DNA of 10,648 bases from Euperipatoides rowelli (Eukaryota; Onychophora; Udeonychophora; Euonychophora; Peripatopsidae): assembly GCA_003024985.2 (NCBI GenBank), contig PXIH01S0000489.1, one strand, 5' to 3'. Under the pieces are notes generated by a model, which did no database searches, was not told where the DNA came from, and saw only the letters and a program-made list of their open reading frames with translations. Position 1 is the stretch's first letter. The number at the start of each line of letters is the position of its first letter. A program made the position numbers and the translations under genes. Shown here one piece after another: positions 1-7,229 of this stretch.

Positions 1-466
1 AGATGGAAATACTGTTGAGATCAATGGCTCCCTGTGGTTTATACGTTCCTGTGTGCATTCATTGCATCGTGCGATCAACCAACTCACTGTACCAGATATC
101 CCTGGCCACCATACTGAAGGACGTGCCCTCATTCGACACTTTACAATTCCCATATGGCCTTCATGTAAATGATCCAAGACATCCTGCTGCATAATGTGAG
201 GTATGATCAAACGCTGATCCCTGAAAAGTAGATCCTGCACTGTTGTAATATCCATTCTATGTTGCAAAAAAGGATGTAAGCCAATGGTGTATCCTTGCAC
301 TCTGGCCACCCATTGTTGGTATAATGATGAATGTTGTTAAACACAGGGTCAGCGTCCAGTGCCTCCTTGATCTGTTGCAATAGTCTATCCGAAATTGCTG
401 TGCCCTCACTCACCAAATTTACATAGGCCGTTGTCTCCTCGGAAAACTCCTGTGATGTCTCAATTT
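1..466 (-). pseudogene. gypsy integrase, N-terminal zinc domain, partial
   Basis: After a frame change near the RNase H end, one frame (down to about 245) gives RLLQQIKEALDADPVF and a GWPECKD block, typical of the spacer before integrase. A second frame from about 245 to 1 gives a DHLHEGHMG block with His codons at 165-163 and 156-154, then WWPGI, then Cys codons at 66-64 and 57-55 (CNEC). This is the HHCC zinc-binding domain of retroelement integrases. The catalytic DDE core would lie beyond base 1, so whether it survives is unknown. The product would join element DNA to the host chromosome. Confidence 0.88.
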
Positions 467-902
467 TCAATGGCTTACATCTGCCACCACTAATTGCTTT
501 CCTGGTGTATGGTATATTTTGTATCCATATCTCATGAGCCGCAAGTGCATACAATGCAAACGAGGTGTAATGTCATCCAAATGTTTTGTCGTGAAGATTG
601 CTATCAGCGGCTTATGGTCTGTCTCCAGATTGATCACCAGTCCAGTTATGTATTCCTGAAATTTCTCACATGCCCAAACCAGAGCCAGTCCCTCCTTCTC
701 AATCTGTGCATAACGTCTCTCCGCTGTATTAAGAGTGTGAGAGACATATGCAACTGGACGATCCTGCCCGTCATCCTGGCACTGTCGCAATACAGCTCCC
801 AGCCCATATGATGAAGCATCTGCGCAGTGATGACTCTACTGGATTGTACTTTTCCAGCACTGGGGCTGATGTCAATATGGCCTTTAAATTCTCAAATGCC
901 CT
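467..902 (-). pseudogene. gypsy RNase H domain, broken
   Basis: This follows the reverse transcriptase directly. A linker block (FENLKAILTSAPVLEKY) is readable after an in-frame TAG. Three acidic sites expected for RNase H are visible: Asp at 820-818 in an ADASSYGLGAVL block, Glu in QIEKEGLALVWACEKF, and Asp at 619-617 in ETDHKPL. A frameshift lies between the linker and the first block. The segment 790-467 is open for 107 codons and is the best-preserved part of the element. It ends at VVADV, where the frame is lost again. The domain would remove the RNA strand during reverse transcription. Confidence 0.9.
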
Positions 903-1767
903 CTATTGAGATTGATCCCAAATCCATAATGTAGATTGCTTCAGCAGCTCATTCAAAGGCTGTGCCCTTGTAGCAAGATCAGGCACAAATTTACTGTGGT
1001 AATTTACCAAACCCAATAAACTTTTAAGTTCGGATAATGTCTTTGGTGCTGTCATGGCTGCCACCGCCTGAATTTTCTCATGACTGGGACAAATTCCCAA
1101 TTCATCGACAATGTGGCCAAGATAAGTAGTTGATGTTGTTCTAAACTGGCATTTTTCTGGATTTTAAGTAAATCCATTCTTTGATAGCCTATCCAGAACT
1201 GTTTGTAAGCGACAGTCATGTTCCTGTGTCATCCACCCGAAAACCAAAATATCATCAATATTTACTGTTACTCCCTCCAGATCACCCAGAGGCTCAATCA
1301 TTTTTGTTGAAAAAACTCTGGCCCTGTAGTGATTCCAAATGGTAATCATGCAAAACAATATTTCCCAAATGCTGAAATAAACGTAGTAAGCTCTTGTGAG
1401 TCATTGGCCAACCCAAATTGCCAAAATCCCCAGTATACATCTAGCTTTGAAAAAAAAACCTTTGCTTGTCCGATCTGAGCTAACATGTGATCTTCACCGG
1501 CATTGGATGATATCCATGCTGAATAAATTCATTGAGATGAGAAAGATCTACACAAATACGCACACTATCAGTTTTTTTTGGTATGATGACCATTGGTGAA
1601 CACCAAGCAGTGGGCTCTGTAACTGGAACAATGACACAAGCCCTGACCATCCCTCCAGTTGCTCCTTAACTTTCTTCATTAATGGAAGTGGCACTCGACG
1701 AGGTGCCATGAGCGCAAATGGTCTAGCATCTGTCGCAATCTAATATGGAACTCTGACTTTGCACGTC
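903..1767 (-). pseudogene. pol: gypsy reverse transcriptase, broken
   Basis: Fingers and palm blocks are readable: an APRRVPLPL lead-in near 1710, a WCSPMVIIPK block near 1590, and the first catalytic Asp in SKLDV at 1441-1439. The second catalytic block at 1262-1251 reads NIDD followed by ILVFG; the family normally has Tyr or Phe where Asn stands, so one codon has changed (TAT-type to AAT). An in-frame TGA and a one-base slip in a T run (plus-strand 1301-1305) separate the palm blocks. The thumb/connection continues at 1100-903 with SLLGLVNYHSKFVPDLA. This enzyme would copy element RNA into DNA in the cytoplasm; the stops, slips and altered motif make this copy non-functional. Confidence 0.92.
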
Positions 1768-2170
1768 CTAAACCTTGAATATCCCCAGATATTCTCTCTT
1801 AGGGTCAAATGCTACAGGGCACTTAAAGACCGCACATAACTTTGTGTCAACTCCAAGCTCCTCACTGGTCTTTCCTGACAACAGAGCCCGCTCTGCCTTT
1901 TTTACTACATATACAGATGTCCAAACAGACTTTTTCNGATATCGCAGTTTTTCATAAAACATCCCAATTACCCCCAAAGCGACCCCATCAGGGCCCATTA
2001 ATTCTTTATTTGCAGGAAGCAGTCAAATGCCGGGCATATACTTCCTTAAATCACTCTCTTGAAGGACATTGACTTCAGCACCCATGTCGATCTTGAAAAC
2101 AATGGCCGTCTTTTGTATTTGAACCAAAACCATCCACCGTTGATTCCGAGATGCCACTGATACTCTTCCC
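1768..2170 (-). pseudogene. pro: gypsy aspartic protease, broken
   Basis: The region follows the zinc knuckles. The hydrophobic strand leading to the active site is clear (AIVFKIDMGAEVNVL), but the catalytic triplet at 2088-2080 reads Asp-Met-Gly instead of the family's Asp-Thr/Ser-Gly. The codon is ATG, one C-to-T change at a CpG away from a threonine codon, which suggests decay. A stop at about 2022 ends the frame. The C-terminal half continues in another frame (1998-1768), where an ALLSGKTSEELG segment resembles the usual second conserved block. The ambiguous base at 1937 falls inside it. The enzyme would cut the Gag-Pol polyprotein; here it is inactive. Confidence 0.8.
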
Positions 2171-2235
2171 AGAAAAGCCGTATCTTCCATTTCATCTCTG
2201 TGTTTGGTTATTTCCTTCATTCCAGACTTTGACAT

Positions 2236-3019
2236 GCATACCACTGCAAAATACCCCAATTTCCTACAATAATTACATACAGCCTTTTTAGATGGACAGT
2301 CCTTTCGACCATGTGATCGTCTACCACAAAACCTGCAAAAACCTGAACTATCCCCAAAGTCCTGTTTTATTTCAGCCCCATCCCTACCTGCAGATGGTGC
2401 TACCTTACAGTCAATTGGCTGTTGAGTCGAACGACATGCTGTTTGTATTAGTTCTACTTTGACCTCTAATGGATCTTGGTTTAAAATGTTGTTTTGATTT
2501 TTAATCTTCTCTGATAGACGCACCATCGTTTTTGCCTTACTTAAAGTGAGATAATCATCCATTTGAAGCTTATCTGACAACCTATGGTCGTGCACTCTTA
2601 CCACTATTCGATCATTGGATCAACTCATCTGTGAGTGGACCATAATTACAATGCTGTGCTAGTGTGTGTAATACTGTAATAAACTCATCCATAGCCTAAT
2701 TCCTGCTGAACACGAGAATTAAATCTTGCACGCTCATAAATAACATTTCTCCTTCCCACAAAAGAGCCTCAAAGGCCTCAGTTACTTTATTGTATATTTT
2801 ACTATCTTCTTCCGATAGCTGAAGTGCATGCAATATCGTCTCGGCCTCATCACCCATTGTATATATCAAAGCATCAATTTGATTCTCTGGGCTAGAGTCC
2901 ATTAAACCACTGACAAATCTAAATCTTTGAAACCTATGAAACCACAGAGGCCGGTTAAGTGGTTCAGAAAAGTTAAATGCACTTGGCGGTTGACACGTGA
3001 ATGTCGCTATCACCGCCAT
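2236..3019 (-). pseudogene. gag: gypsy gag (capsid plus nucleocapsid), broken
   Basis: The proposed start is the ATG at 3019-3017, which follows a run of TAA triplets. The first part (3019 to about 2755) is a typical gypsy capsid N-terminus with a WFHRFQRF segment followed by SGLMDSSPENQIDALIY. After a frameshift near 2755 the similarity continues in another frame, stops near 2690, restarts as MDEFITVLHTLAQH and stops again at 2614-2612. It resumes in the frame that begins at 2604. The nucleocapsid carries two zinc knuckles between 2337 and 2236: the first is intact CX2CX4HX4C (CRFCGRRSHGRKDC), while the second has Tyr at 2253-2251 where His is expected. The role would be particle assembly and RNA binding. 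This copy is dead. Confidence 0.9.
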
Positions 3020-3122
3020 TATTATTATTAGCATCAAGTGCTGAACAACAAATATACCTCAAACACGTTTCACACAATAACAGTGGAAAAAAAATGTTTT
3101 ATCACTCTACCTGACTATGGAT

Positions 3123-3140
3123 ATCCCACTTCTGACACCA
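3123..3140 (-). other. Primer-binding site for tRNA-Leu
   Basis: The minus strand reads TGGTGTCAGAAGTGGGAT. Its complement, ending CTGACACCA, matches what I recall of the 3' acceptor and T-arm end of metazoan tRNA-Leu(CAA) plus the CCA tail. The site lies 5 bp inside the proposed LTR edge and about 100 bp before the gag start, as expected for the minus-strand primer of reverse transcription. Confidence 0.85.
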
Positions 3141-3145
3141 TGATC

Positions 3146-3268
3146 TGTATGCACACTAGTAATATTACAGACAACACAAGCATGTTAGGTAAACGCCATT
3201 TTAATACTTTCCCAACCCCCTGGCTACACATATCTCACCATGCCCCCTAGTGGTCCCAGTACACAACA
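3146..3268 (-). repeat. Probable 5' LTR of the gypsy element (short, about 123 bp)
   Basis: The segment lies directly upstream (minus-strand sense) of the primer-binding site, where the 5' LTR must be. On the plus strand it begins TGTATGCAC and ends CACAACA, giving TG...CA termini. Alternative ends are 3141 on the inner side and 3263 or 3265 on the outer side. It contains a TATA-like box and a GC-rich block near its outer end. The partner LTR is outside the window, so the ends cannot be proved by comparison. About 123 bp is short for a gypsy LTR. Confidence 0.6.
3199..3206 (-). promoter_or_regulatory. TATA-like box in the gypsy LTR
   Basis: The minus strand reads TATTAAAA about 60 bp from the outer edge of the proposed LTR. 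Position and composition fit a retrotransposon core promoter. AT-rich matches are easy to find by chance in this sequence, so this rests mainly on location. Confidence 0.35.
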
Positions 3269-3338
3269 ATATAGATATAGATAGATATATAGATATACAT
3301 ATAGATATAGACTATAGATATAAAAATAGATATGTATA
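3269..3338. repeat. ATAGAT/GATA-type microsatellite
   Basis: Imperfect repeats of ATAGAT, GATA and ATAT fill this stretch. It abuts the outer edge of the gypsy LTR on one side and the leader of the mariner copy on the other. The irregular units suggest an old array. Confidence 0.85.
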
Positions 3339-4061
3339 CAGGGGGTGGCAAAATATCTCCAGAATTTCCCACATCTAATGCTTTGCCACTATTGATGGGA
3401 GACATGTCATATTGTTGTTTTCTAATAGCATATGTTTACCATTTACTGTTACTATCGTGCCTTGGATGGGCATGCACTGTGCATGCGTTGTTGATACATT
3501 TATCATAAACAACCAATCTGTGTTCACTAAGTAGAGCACTTTCCACATCCACTTTGGGTTGAAAATTTCAGGGCCACAAGTTCAGCATTAAAACACAAAC
3601 CACCTGGTAGACCACAGAACGATAGAACACCAGTAAATATTACTGCTGTGACACGGTCCATTGTTCAATTGCCCAAACATTCAGCTCGCAAAGCATGCTT
3701 CTGCTTTGGGCTTTTCTGATTGATTCCGACAGACGATTTTTACCTGATGCTCTTAAGTTCCATCCATACAAAATGATTGTTGTGCAGGAACTAAATAAAT
3801 AAGACTGGGAGAACAGATTAGCATGATGTGAGGACATCCTGCATAATGTGCCTAAAAATGTTGTTCTGCTATCAAAAGACGTAGCTCACTTGTCAGGATT
3901 TGTTAACAAACAAAATTTTCATTACTGGGCTGAAAATAAACTTCATCAAGTCCATCCAAGACCTCTGCACAGCCCACACGTCACTGTTTGTGCACAGTTA
4001 CAGATTTTGGTGTTTATGGTCATTACGTTTTTGAGAAGGGACAAACTGTTACAGTAATTAC

Positions 4062-4069
4062 TCATCAGT
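4062..4069. repeat. Left 8-bp target-site duplication
   Basis: TCATCAGT directly precedes the left inverted repeat. It pairs with TCATCGGT at 4756-4763 (7 of 8 bases). It lies inside mariner transposase coding sequence, so the ancestral site is known. Confidence 0.85.
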
Positions 4070-4100
4070 CAAAGATATTGAAAGTATTATAATATAATTA
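4070..4100 (+). repeat. Left terminal inverted repeat of the 686-bp element
   Basis: Thirty-one bases beginning CAAAGATATTGAAAGTATTA pair with the reverse complement of 4725-4755. There are four mismatches, at repeat positions 7, 12, 26 and 29. Confidence 0.9.
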
Positions 4101-4724
4101 GACCTACTGCACAGGCTCGTAAATGACTGCAAATTGAAGAAGCAAAAGTCAGTCATTTGCTAGGCAAAACACGTAACCACACTGCATTTTTTTTTTTTTT
4201 ACTATAGTGTTAATGGTGAGCAAAAAATTGTACAAATAGACATAATTTAAGTAAATTATCAAGTTTGTTTTAATTCTCTAGAAAATAATTTGCATGAATA
4301 ATCTGTAGGTGTTGATGGCAGCATCATATCCAATACTGATCAGCGTCTGAATTGTTGTAAAAAAAAAAACTTATTGTAAACTTCTAAACATTTACATAAT
4401 TTATTATTAAAATGTTCAATAGTAATAATATATATGTAAATTCTGTAATTTTAATTACATTTGTTTGGTAGAGATTTGACAAAAATTTTAAATATAACTA
4501 TTCATTTCATGTCTTTAATTTTTATAATTCTGTTTCAAAAATAATGCAAAAATGCCTGATTATTTCATTACAGGTGAAGAAAAAATGTATTTACTTGTAT
4601 AAATTTTATTGTTAAATAAGTTAGAGGCAAATTTTCACTTCAGTCATATTACTTTCTGCCTTACAAATGGCTGCCTTAAATTTGCAACTATTTGGCACAA
4701 CTCCAACAATGGAAAGTGTTGATA

Positions 4725-4755
4725 TAGTTCTATTATAATACTTCCAATGTCTTTG
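4725..4755 (-). repeat. Right terminal inverted repeat of the 686-bp element
   Basis: Read on the minus strand it begins CAAAGACATTGGAAGTATTA. The four differences from the left arm suggest moderate age or origin from a diverged family. Confidence 0.9.
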
Positions 4756-4763
4756 TCATCGGT
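4756..4763. repeat. Right 8-bp target-site duplication
   Basis: TCATCGGT directly follows the right inverted repeat and is followed at 4764 by the continuing mariner frame. It differs from the left copy at one base (A/G). Confidence 0.85.
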
Positions 4764-5257
4764 ATGTGCAGGTGCTACAGAATTTCTTTGAACCAAAACT
4801 CATTGAACTTGGAATCCTAATGCGTGTTTTCAATAGGATGAGTGACTGCTCACACGGTGAGAATATCAATGGAGATTTTTTAGAGAACGCTTTCCAGGGT
4901 TCTTGATCTCATTGTGTGGAGATATTGAGTGGCCTGCACATTCTCCCGATCTAGCCCTGTGTGACTTTTTTCTTTGGGGACATCTGAAAGCTTAGGTTTA
5001 CAAACATTGACCAAGAAACATTAATGAAATGAAGTCTGCCATACATCTGAAAATTGTAGCAATAATGCCGGAGTCCCTTAGCGAGTGATGCAAAACTTTA
5101 GAAATTGACTAAATATGTATATCACCACCGCGAGTGGAGGCCGCCACTATCTTGACGATATTATATTCAATACTAATGAAAATTAAACTGTATTTCATCC
5201 TCTTTTAAAATCTGTATTAAAAATTGTAATATTTAACTTGATTTTTTTTTTTGTTAA

Positions 5258-5379
5258 AGGTCAAATGTAACATATTTTTTTTATTTTTTATTTTTTTATT
5301 ATTGCTTTTCAAAGATAACTACTATAAAAAAAATTCCACTGGAAAAAATAATTTAAAATGCATAAAAAAAAGTTATTTA
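5258..5379 (+). repeat. Left long TIR of the TTAA element
   Basis: The outer 15 bases match the right arm exactly. Inner similarity is broken by length changes in A/T runs, as expected for slippage. The inner edge is set at the shared AGTTATTT block. Confidence 0.82.
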
Positions 5380-5800
5380 AAGCTAAAATTAAGACTAGTG
5401 CTATCCTCAGTCTGAGATTACAATTTGAAGATTTCACTTTTTTTTTTTGGTTTGAGATTATTTGATGACGAAACAGCTGTTTTCTTTGTAATGATTTAAC
5501 ATGTAAATAGAGGTATGTTCAATTTGTATTAAAGGTCATTTTGTTTTGTTTTTAAAAAACAAATTGGATCATAATAGTACAAAGGATGAATTTGATTATG
5601 ATTTTTTACAAGTATTTAAACATTTAGACCATATGATTTCCAGCTTTAAGCTGACAAGATAGCAAATATTATATAGTTAAGTATAGCAAGCTCTATTAAT
5701 TTATAGCCTATGATGTCACAATATATCTGCCCTTGCGGGTACAGGGGACATGTTGTTTTAAGGGGGAGGAGCTAAAGACAATTATTTAAAAAATTGAATT

Positions 5801-5915
5801 GTAAATAACTTTTTTTTTTAATTTTTTTTTTTTCTGGTGGAAATATTTTTTTAGTAAAAATCTTTGAAAATCAATAATAATAAAAAATTAAAAAAAAACC
5901 TGTTACATTTGACCT
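5801..5915 (-). repeat. Right long TIR of the TTAA element
   Basis: This is the reverse complement of the left arm, with the same block order. Arms of this length could fold the transcript or single strand into a long hairpin. Confidence 0.82.
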
Positions 5916-5919
5916 TTAA

Positions 5920-6501
5920 GCATTGAAATGAATCAGACATTGTTGTGCTAGAATGAGCGGTTGAGTAGAAGTAACAAACTATAACAATATACAGACATTT
6001 CTAATCTTTTGCTACCTGTATATACTGTAGATTCCATATGAATATCTAAACATTTAAATAGTAACTGTTACAATAAATGTAGGCTAACTTAGCCCAGTTG
6101 TCTTTTTTTTCTTCTTCAAAGTAACCAGTTAAACTATAGTAAGTTGATAACTATAGTTAAACTAGTTACTTGAAATTAAATTTTCAAGCATTATATTATG
6201 TTTGAGATGCATTTGATTTCATTTTTAAAGCTAATTTTTAATTAATATTTTAAAAAATAAATAAACATCTTTAATTTATTAGTCTGCCATGACTTATAAC
6301 TTATAAGAAGAAGAAAAAGAAAAATACTTTATCAATTGAAACAAAATTAACTTATCATGATGTTTAATTTTGAATTATATTTCTTCCCAAATGGTACCAG
6401 TTATTAGGATTCAAATAACTGTTGATCACTAATAATTGATTTTGTTGATGGAATATTAAAATAGAGAGGAAAAAATAATTATTTAAATTATTTTATTCCA
6501 G
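5920..6501. other. AT-rich non-coding stretch
   Basis: No coding similarity is seen on either strand. The stretch contains the hairpin at 6115-6176, a TAGGCTA motif near 6080 and purine runs near 6305-6325. If the candidate exon at 6502-6596 is real, this would be intron sequence. Confidence 0.6.
6115..6176. repeat. Perfect-looking hairpin (19-bp arms, 11-nt loop)
   Basis: The arms GTAACCAGTTAAACTATAG (6121-6139) and CTATAGTTAAACTAGTTAC (6151-6169) pair at 17 of 19 positions. Pairing extends a few bases outward (TTCAAA with TTGAA) with one bulge. No homology to a known RNA gene is recognised; it may be a small inverted-repeat element or a relic. Confidence 0.7.
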
Positions 6502-6596
6502 CTGCCATTACATTAGCCCAAAGTTCTGTCAGGAGAGTAAATCCACCCCAACCAGATCCAGCCTCCCAAGACTCAGTGGATTATCCCAACAATCAA
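6502..6596 (+). CDS. Candidate host exon, 95 nt, partial gene
   Basis: This segment is about 47% G+C inside strongly AT-rich DNA. It is preceded by TTATTTTATTCCAG, a good splice acceptor with a pyrimidine-rich tract, and followed by GTAATC, a weak to moderate splice donor. One frame is open throughout: two bases complete a codon, then 31 codons begin AITLAQSSVRRVNPPQP and end SVDYPNNQ. This would be an exon with a phase-1 intron before and a phase-0 intron after. The peptide is rich in Pro, Gln, Ser and Asn, like a disordered linker, and no domain is recognised. A second frame is also open and begins HYISPKFC. No neighbouring exon was found in the window. It could instead be a fragment of an unrecognised repeat. 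Coordinates assume the AG and GT noted. Confidence 0.4.
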
Positions 6597-6960
6597 GTAA
6601 TCCTCTTTTTTTTTTTATAATATATAAATTCTTTTTTTTTTTTAATTTATTTATTAATGTACCATATACACAGTTAATGTAATCTTTTTTTTCCTTCAGA
6701 ACATTAATTAAATTAAAAAATATGTTTAAAATTTCAAATGAACTAGTCTAATTTATTTTCGATGATGTGTTAGGCTATATAAGTTATAACGATTCTGATT
6801 TTAATTGTCATAATGATTATAAGAATTATAGTAATGTACTTTTTAAAATTCTCATTCGTATTGTACATTACTTGATATAAAATGTGAAATTAAAGCTTTT
6901 AAAATCATAGATTTTCCAGATTATTTATTAGGTGGTTCTTTTTTATTTATTTTTGTGAGA
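6597..6960. other. AT-rich non-coding stretch with poly-T runs
   Basis: Poly-T tracts at about 6605-6615 and 6632-6642 follow the candidate donor site. There is a TAGGCTA motif at 6771. No coding region, RNA gene or long inverted repeat is seen. Confidence 0.6.
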
Positions 6961-6977
6961 TTTGTCCCCTAATAAAC

Positions 6978-6983
6978 TTTATT
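6978..6983 (-). terminator. Polyadenylation signal of the LINE
   Basis: AATAAA on the minus strand follows an AT-rich 3' region and is followed by GTTTATTAGGGG. Its place beyond the last coding similarity makes it the likely 3' processing signal and marks the 3' end near 6960. Such hexamers are common in AT-rich DNA. Confidence 0.5.
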
Positions 6984-7229
6984 TGACAATAAAAAAAAAT
7001 AACAATATACCCCATTGGGGCTTGAAAAGGGTGGCCTATCTACAAAGCCATACAATACTACTTAGTATGAAAAATAAAATAAAATGTTCAAAGTAAATAT
7101 GAAAAAAACCCATAAAACTACAAGTAAGCATACCTTGCTTTCTTCATGGAGATAAACTGTGCTAATCCATAATTATATTGTCTCTCAAAAAAACAGTATA
7201 AAACATTCTCATCTCTGGATTAAGCCACT

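Larger units (their letters stand above)
1..3268 (-). mobile_element. Decayed Ty3/gypsy LTR retrotransposon, 5' portion
   Basis: Read on the minus strand, the order is LTR, tRNA-Leu primer-binding site, gag with zinc knuckles, protease, reverse transcriptase, RNase H and integrase N-terminus. RNase H before integrase is the Ty3/gypsy order and excludes Ty1/copia in its usual form. Each domain is recognisable, but the reading frame changes many times and in-frame stops are present, so this copy cannot make a polyprotein. The integrase core and the 3' LTR would lie left of base 1. The short LTR, leucine primer and gag style recall Mag-like chromoviral relatives without chromodomain evidence; the clade is a low-confidence inference. 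There is one ambiguous base (n) at 1937. No envelope-like gene is visible. Confidence 0.95.
4070..4755. mobile_element. Non-autonomous TIR transposon, probably hAT-like, nested in mariner
   Basis: The two ends form a 31-bp inverted repeat (4070-4100 and 4725-4755) matching at 27 of 31 bases; the termini are CAAAGATATTG and, reverse-complemented, CAAAGACATTG. It is flanked by 8-bp direct repeats, TCATCAGT (4062-4069) and TCATCGGT (4756-4763). Deleting the insert with one repeat rejoins the mariner reading frame without a shift, which independently fixes the boundaries. The interior is very AT-rich and shows no transposase, so it would move only with help from another copy. An 8-bp duplication with CA...TG ends fits the hAT superfamily; P and Merlin elements also make 8- to 9-bp duplications. 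Confidence 0.88.
3339..5186 (+). mobile_element. Mariner-like DNA transposon, decayed and interrupted
   Basis: The element comprises a non-coding leader (3339-3465), a broken transposase (3466-5186) and a nested insertion (4070-4755). Without the insertion and one copy of its 8-bp duplication, the coding part is about 1,027 nt (about 342 codons), the usual mariner transposase size. The left end is placed just after a TA at 3336-3339 followed by a G-run, which fits TA target preference, but I could not find a matching inverted repeat on the right side. The true ends are therefore uncertain. Confidence 0.8.
3466..5186 (+). pseudogene. Mariner-like (DD41D-type) transposase pseudogene
   Basis: The best start is the ATG at 3466, which opens a 22-codon run ending NNQSVFTK before a TAG at 3532; this matches the N-terminal helix-turn-helix region. 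Further blocks appear in shifting frames: HFGLKISG near 3550, then HSARKACF-type codons near 3690, then NVVLLSKDVAHLSGFVNKQN with the first catalytic Asp at 3878-3880. The second half starts at 4764 with YVQVLQNFFEPKLIELG, has the second Asp codon at 4837-4839 after FQ-stop, and the third in SPDLALCDFFLWG at 4963-4965. Exactly 41 codons lie between the second and third Asp in one frame, against 34 in classical mariners. It ends RHYLDDIIFNTNEN and TAA at 5184. Many stops make it inactive. Confidence 0.9.
5258..5915. mobile_element. Non-autonomous TIR element flanked by TTAA (MITE-like)
   Basis: Long inverted repeats at 5258-5379 and 5801-5915 begin with a perfect 15-bp match (AGGTCAAATGTAACA) and continue with shared blocks TTATTATTG, TTTTCAAAGAT, TTCCAC and AGTTATTT. 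The element is flanked by TTAA on both sides (5254-5257 and 5916-5919). TTAA duplications are made by piggyBac and Kolobok transposases; the AGG terminus does not look like the CC-starting ends usual in piggyBac, so the superfamily is open. The interior of about 420 bp has no transposase and contains an internal copy of the terminal motif (TTAAAGGTCA, near 5530). It lies 71 bp beyond the mariner stop codon. Confidence 0.87.

Noticed and set aside
494-811. Plus-strand open frame of 105 codons
   Set aside because: It is antisense to the RNase H domain, which has recognisable catalytic blocks on the minus strand; the plus-strand product shows no similarity.
3640-3837. Minus-strand open frame of 65 codons
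   Set aside because: It is antisense to mariner transposase blocks that are recognisable on the plus strand.
5710-5775. 22-codon frame with a CPCGYRGH segment inside the TTAA element
   Set aside because: The cysteine and histidine spacing is suggestive of a metal site but the frame is very short, has no clear partner half and lies in a non-autonomous element.
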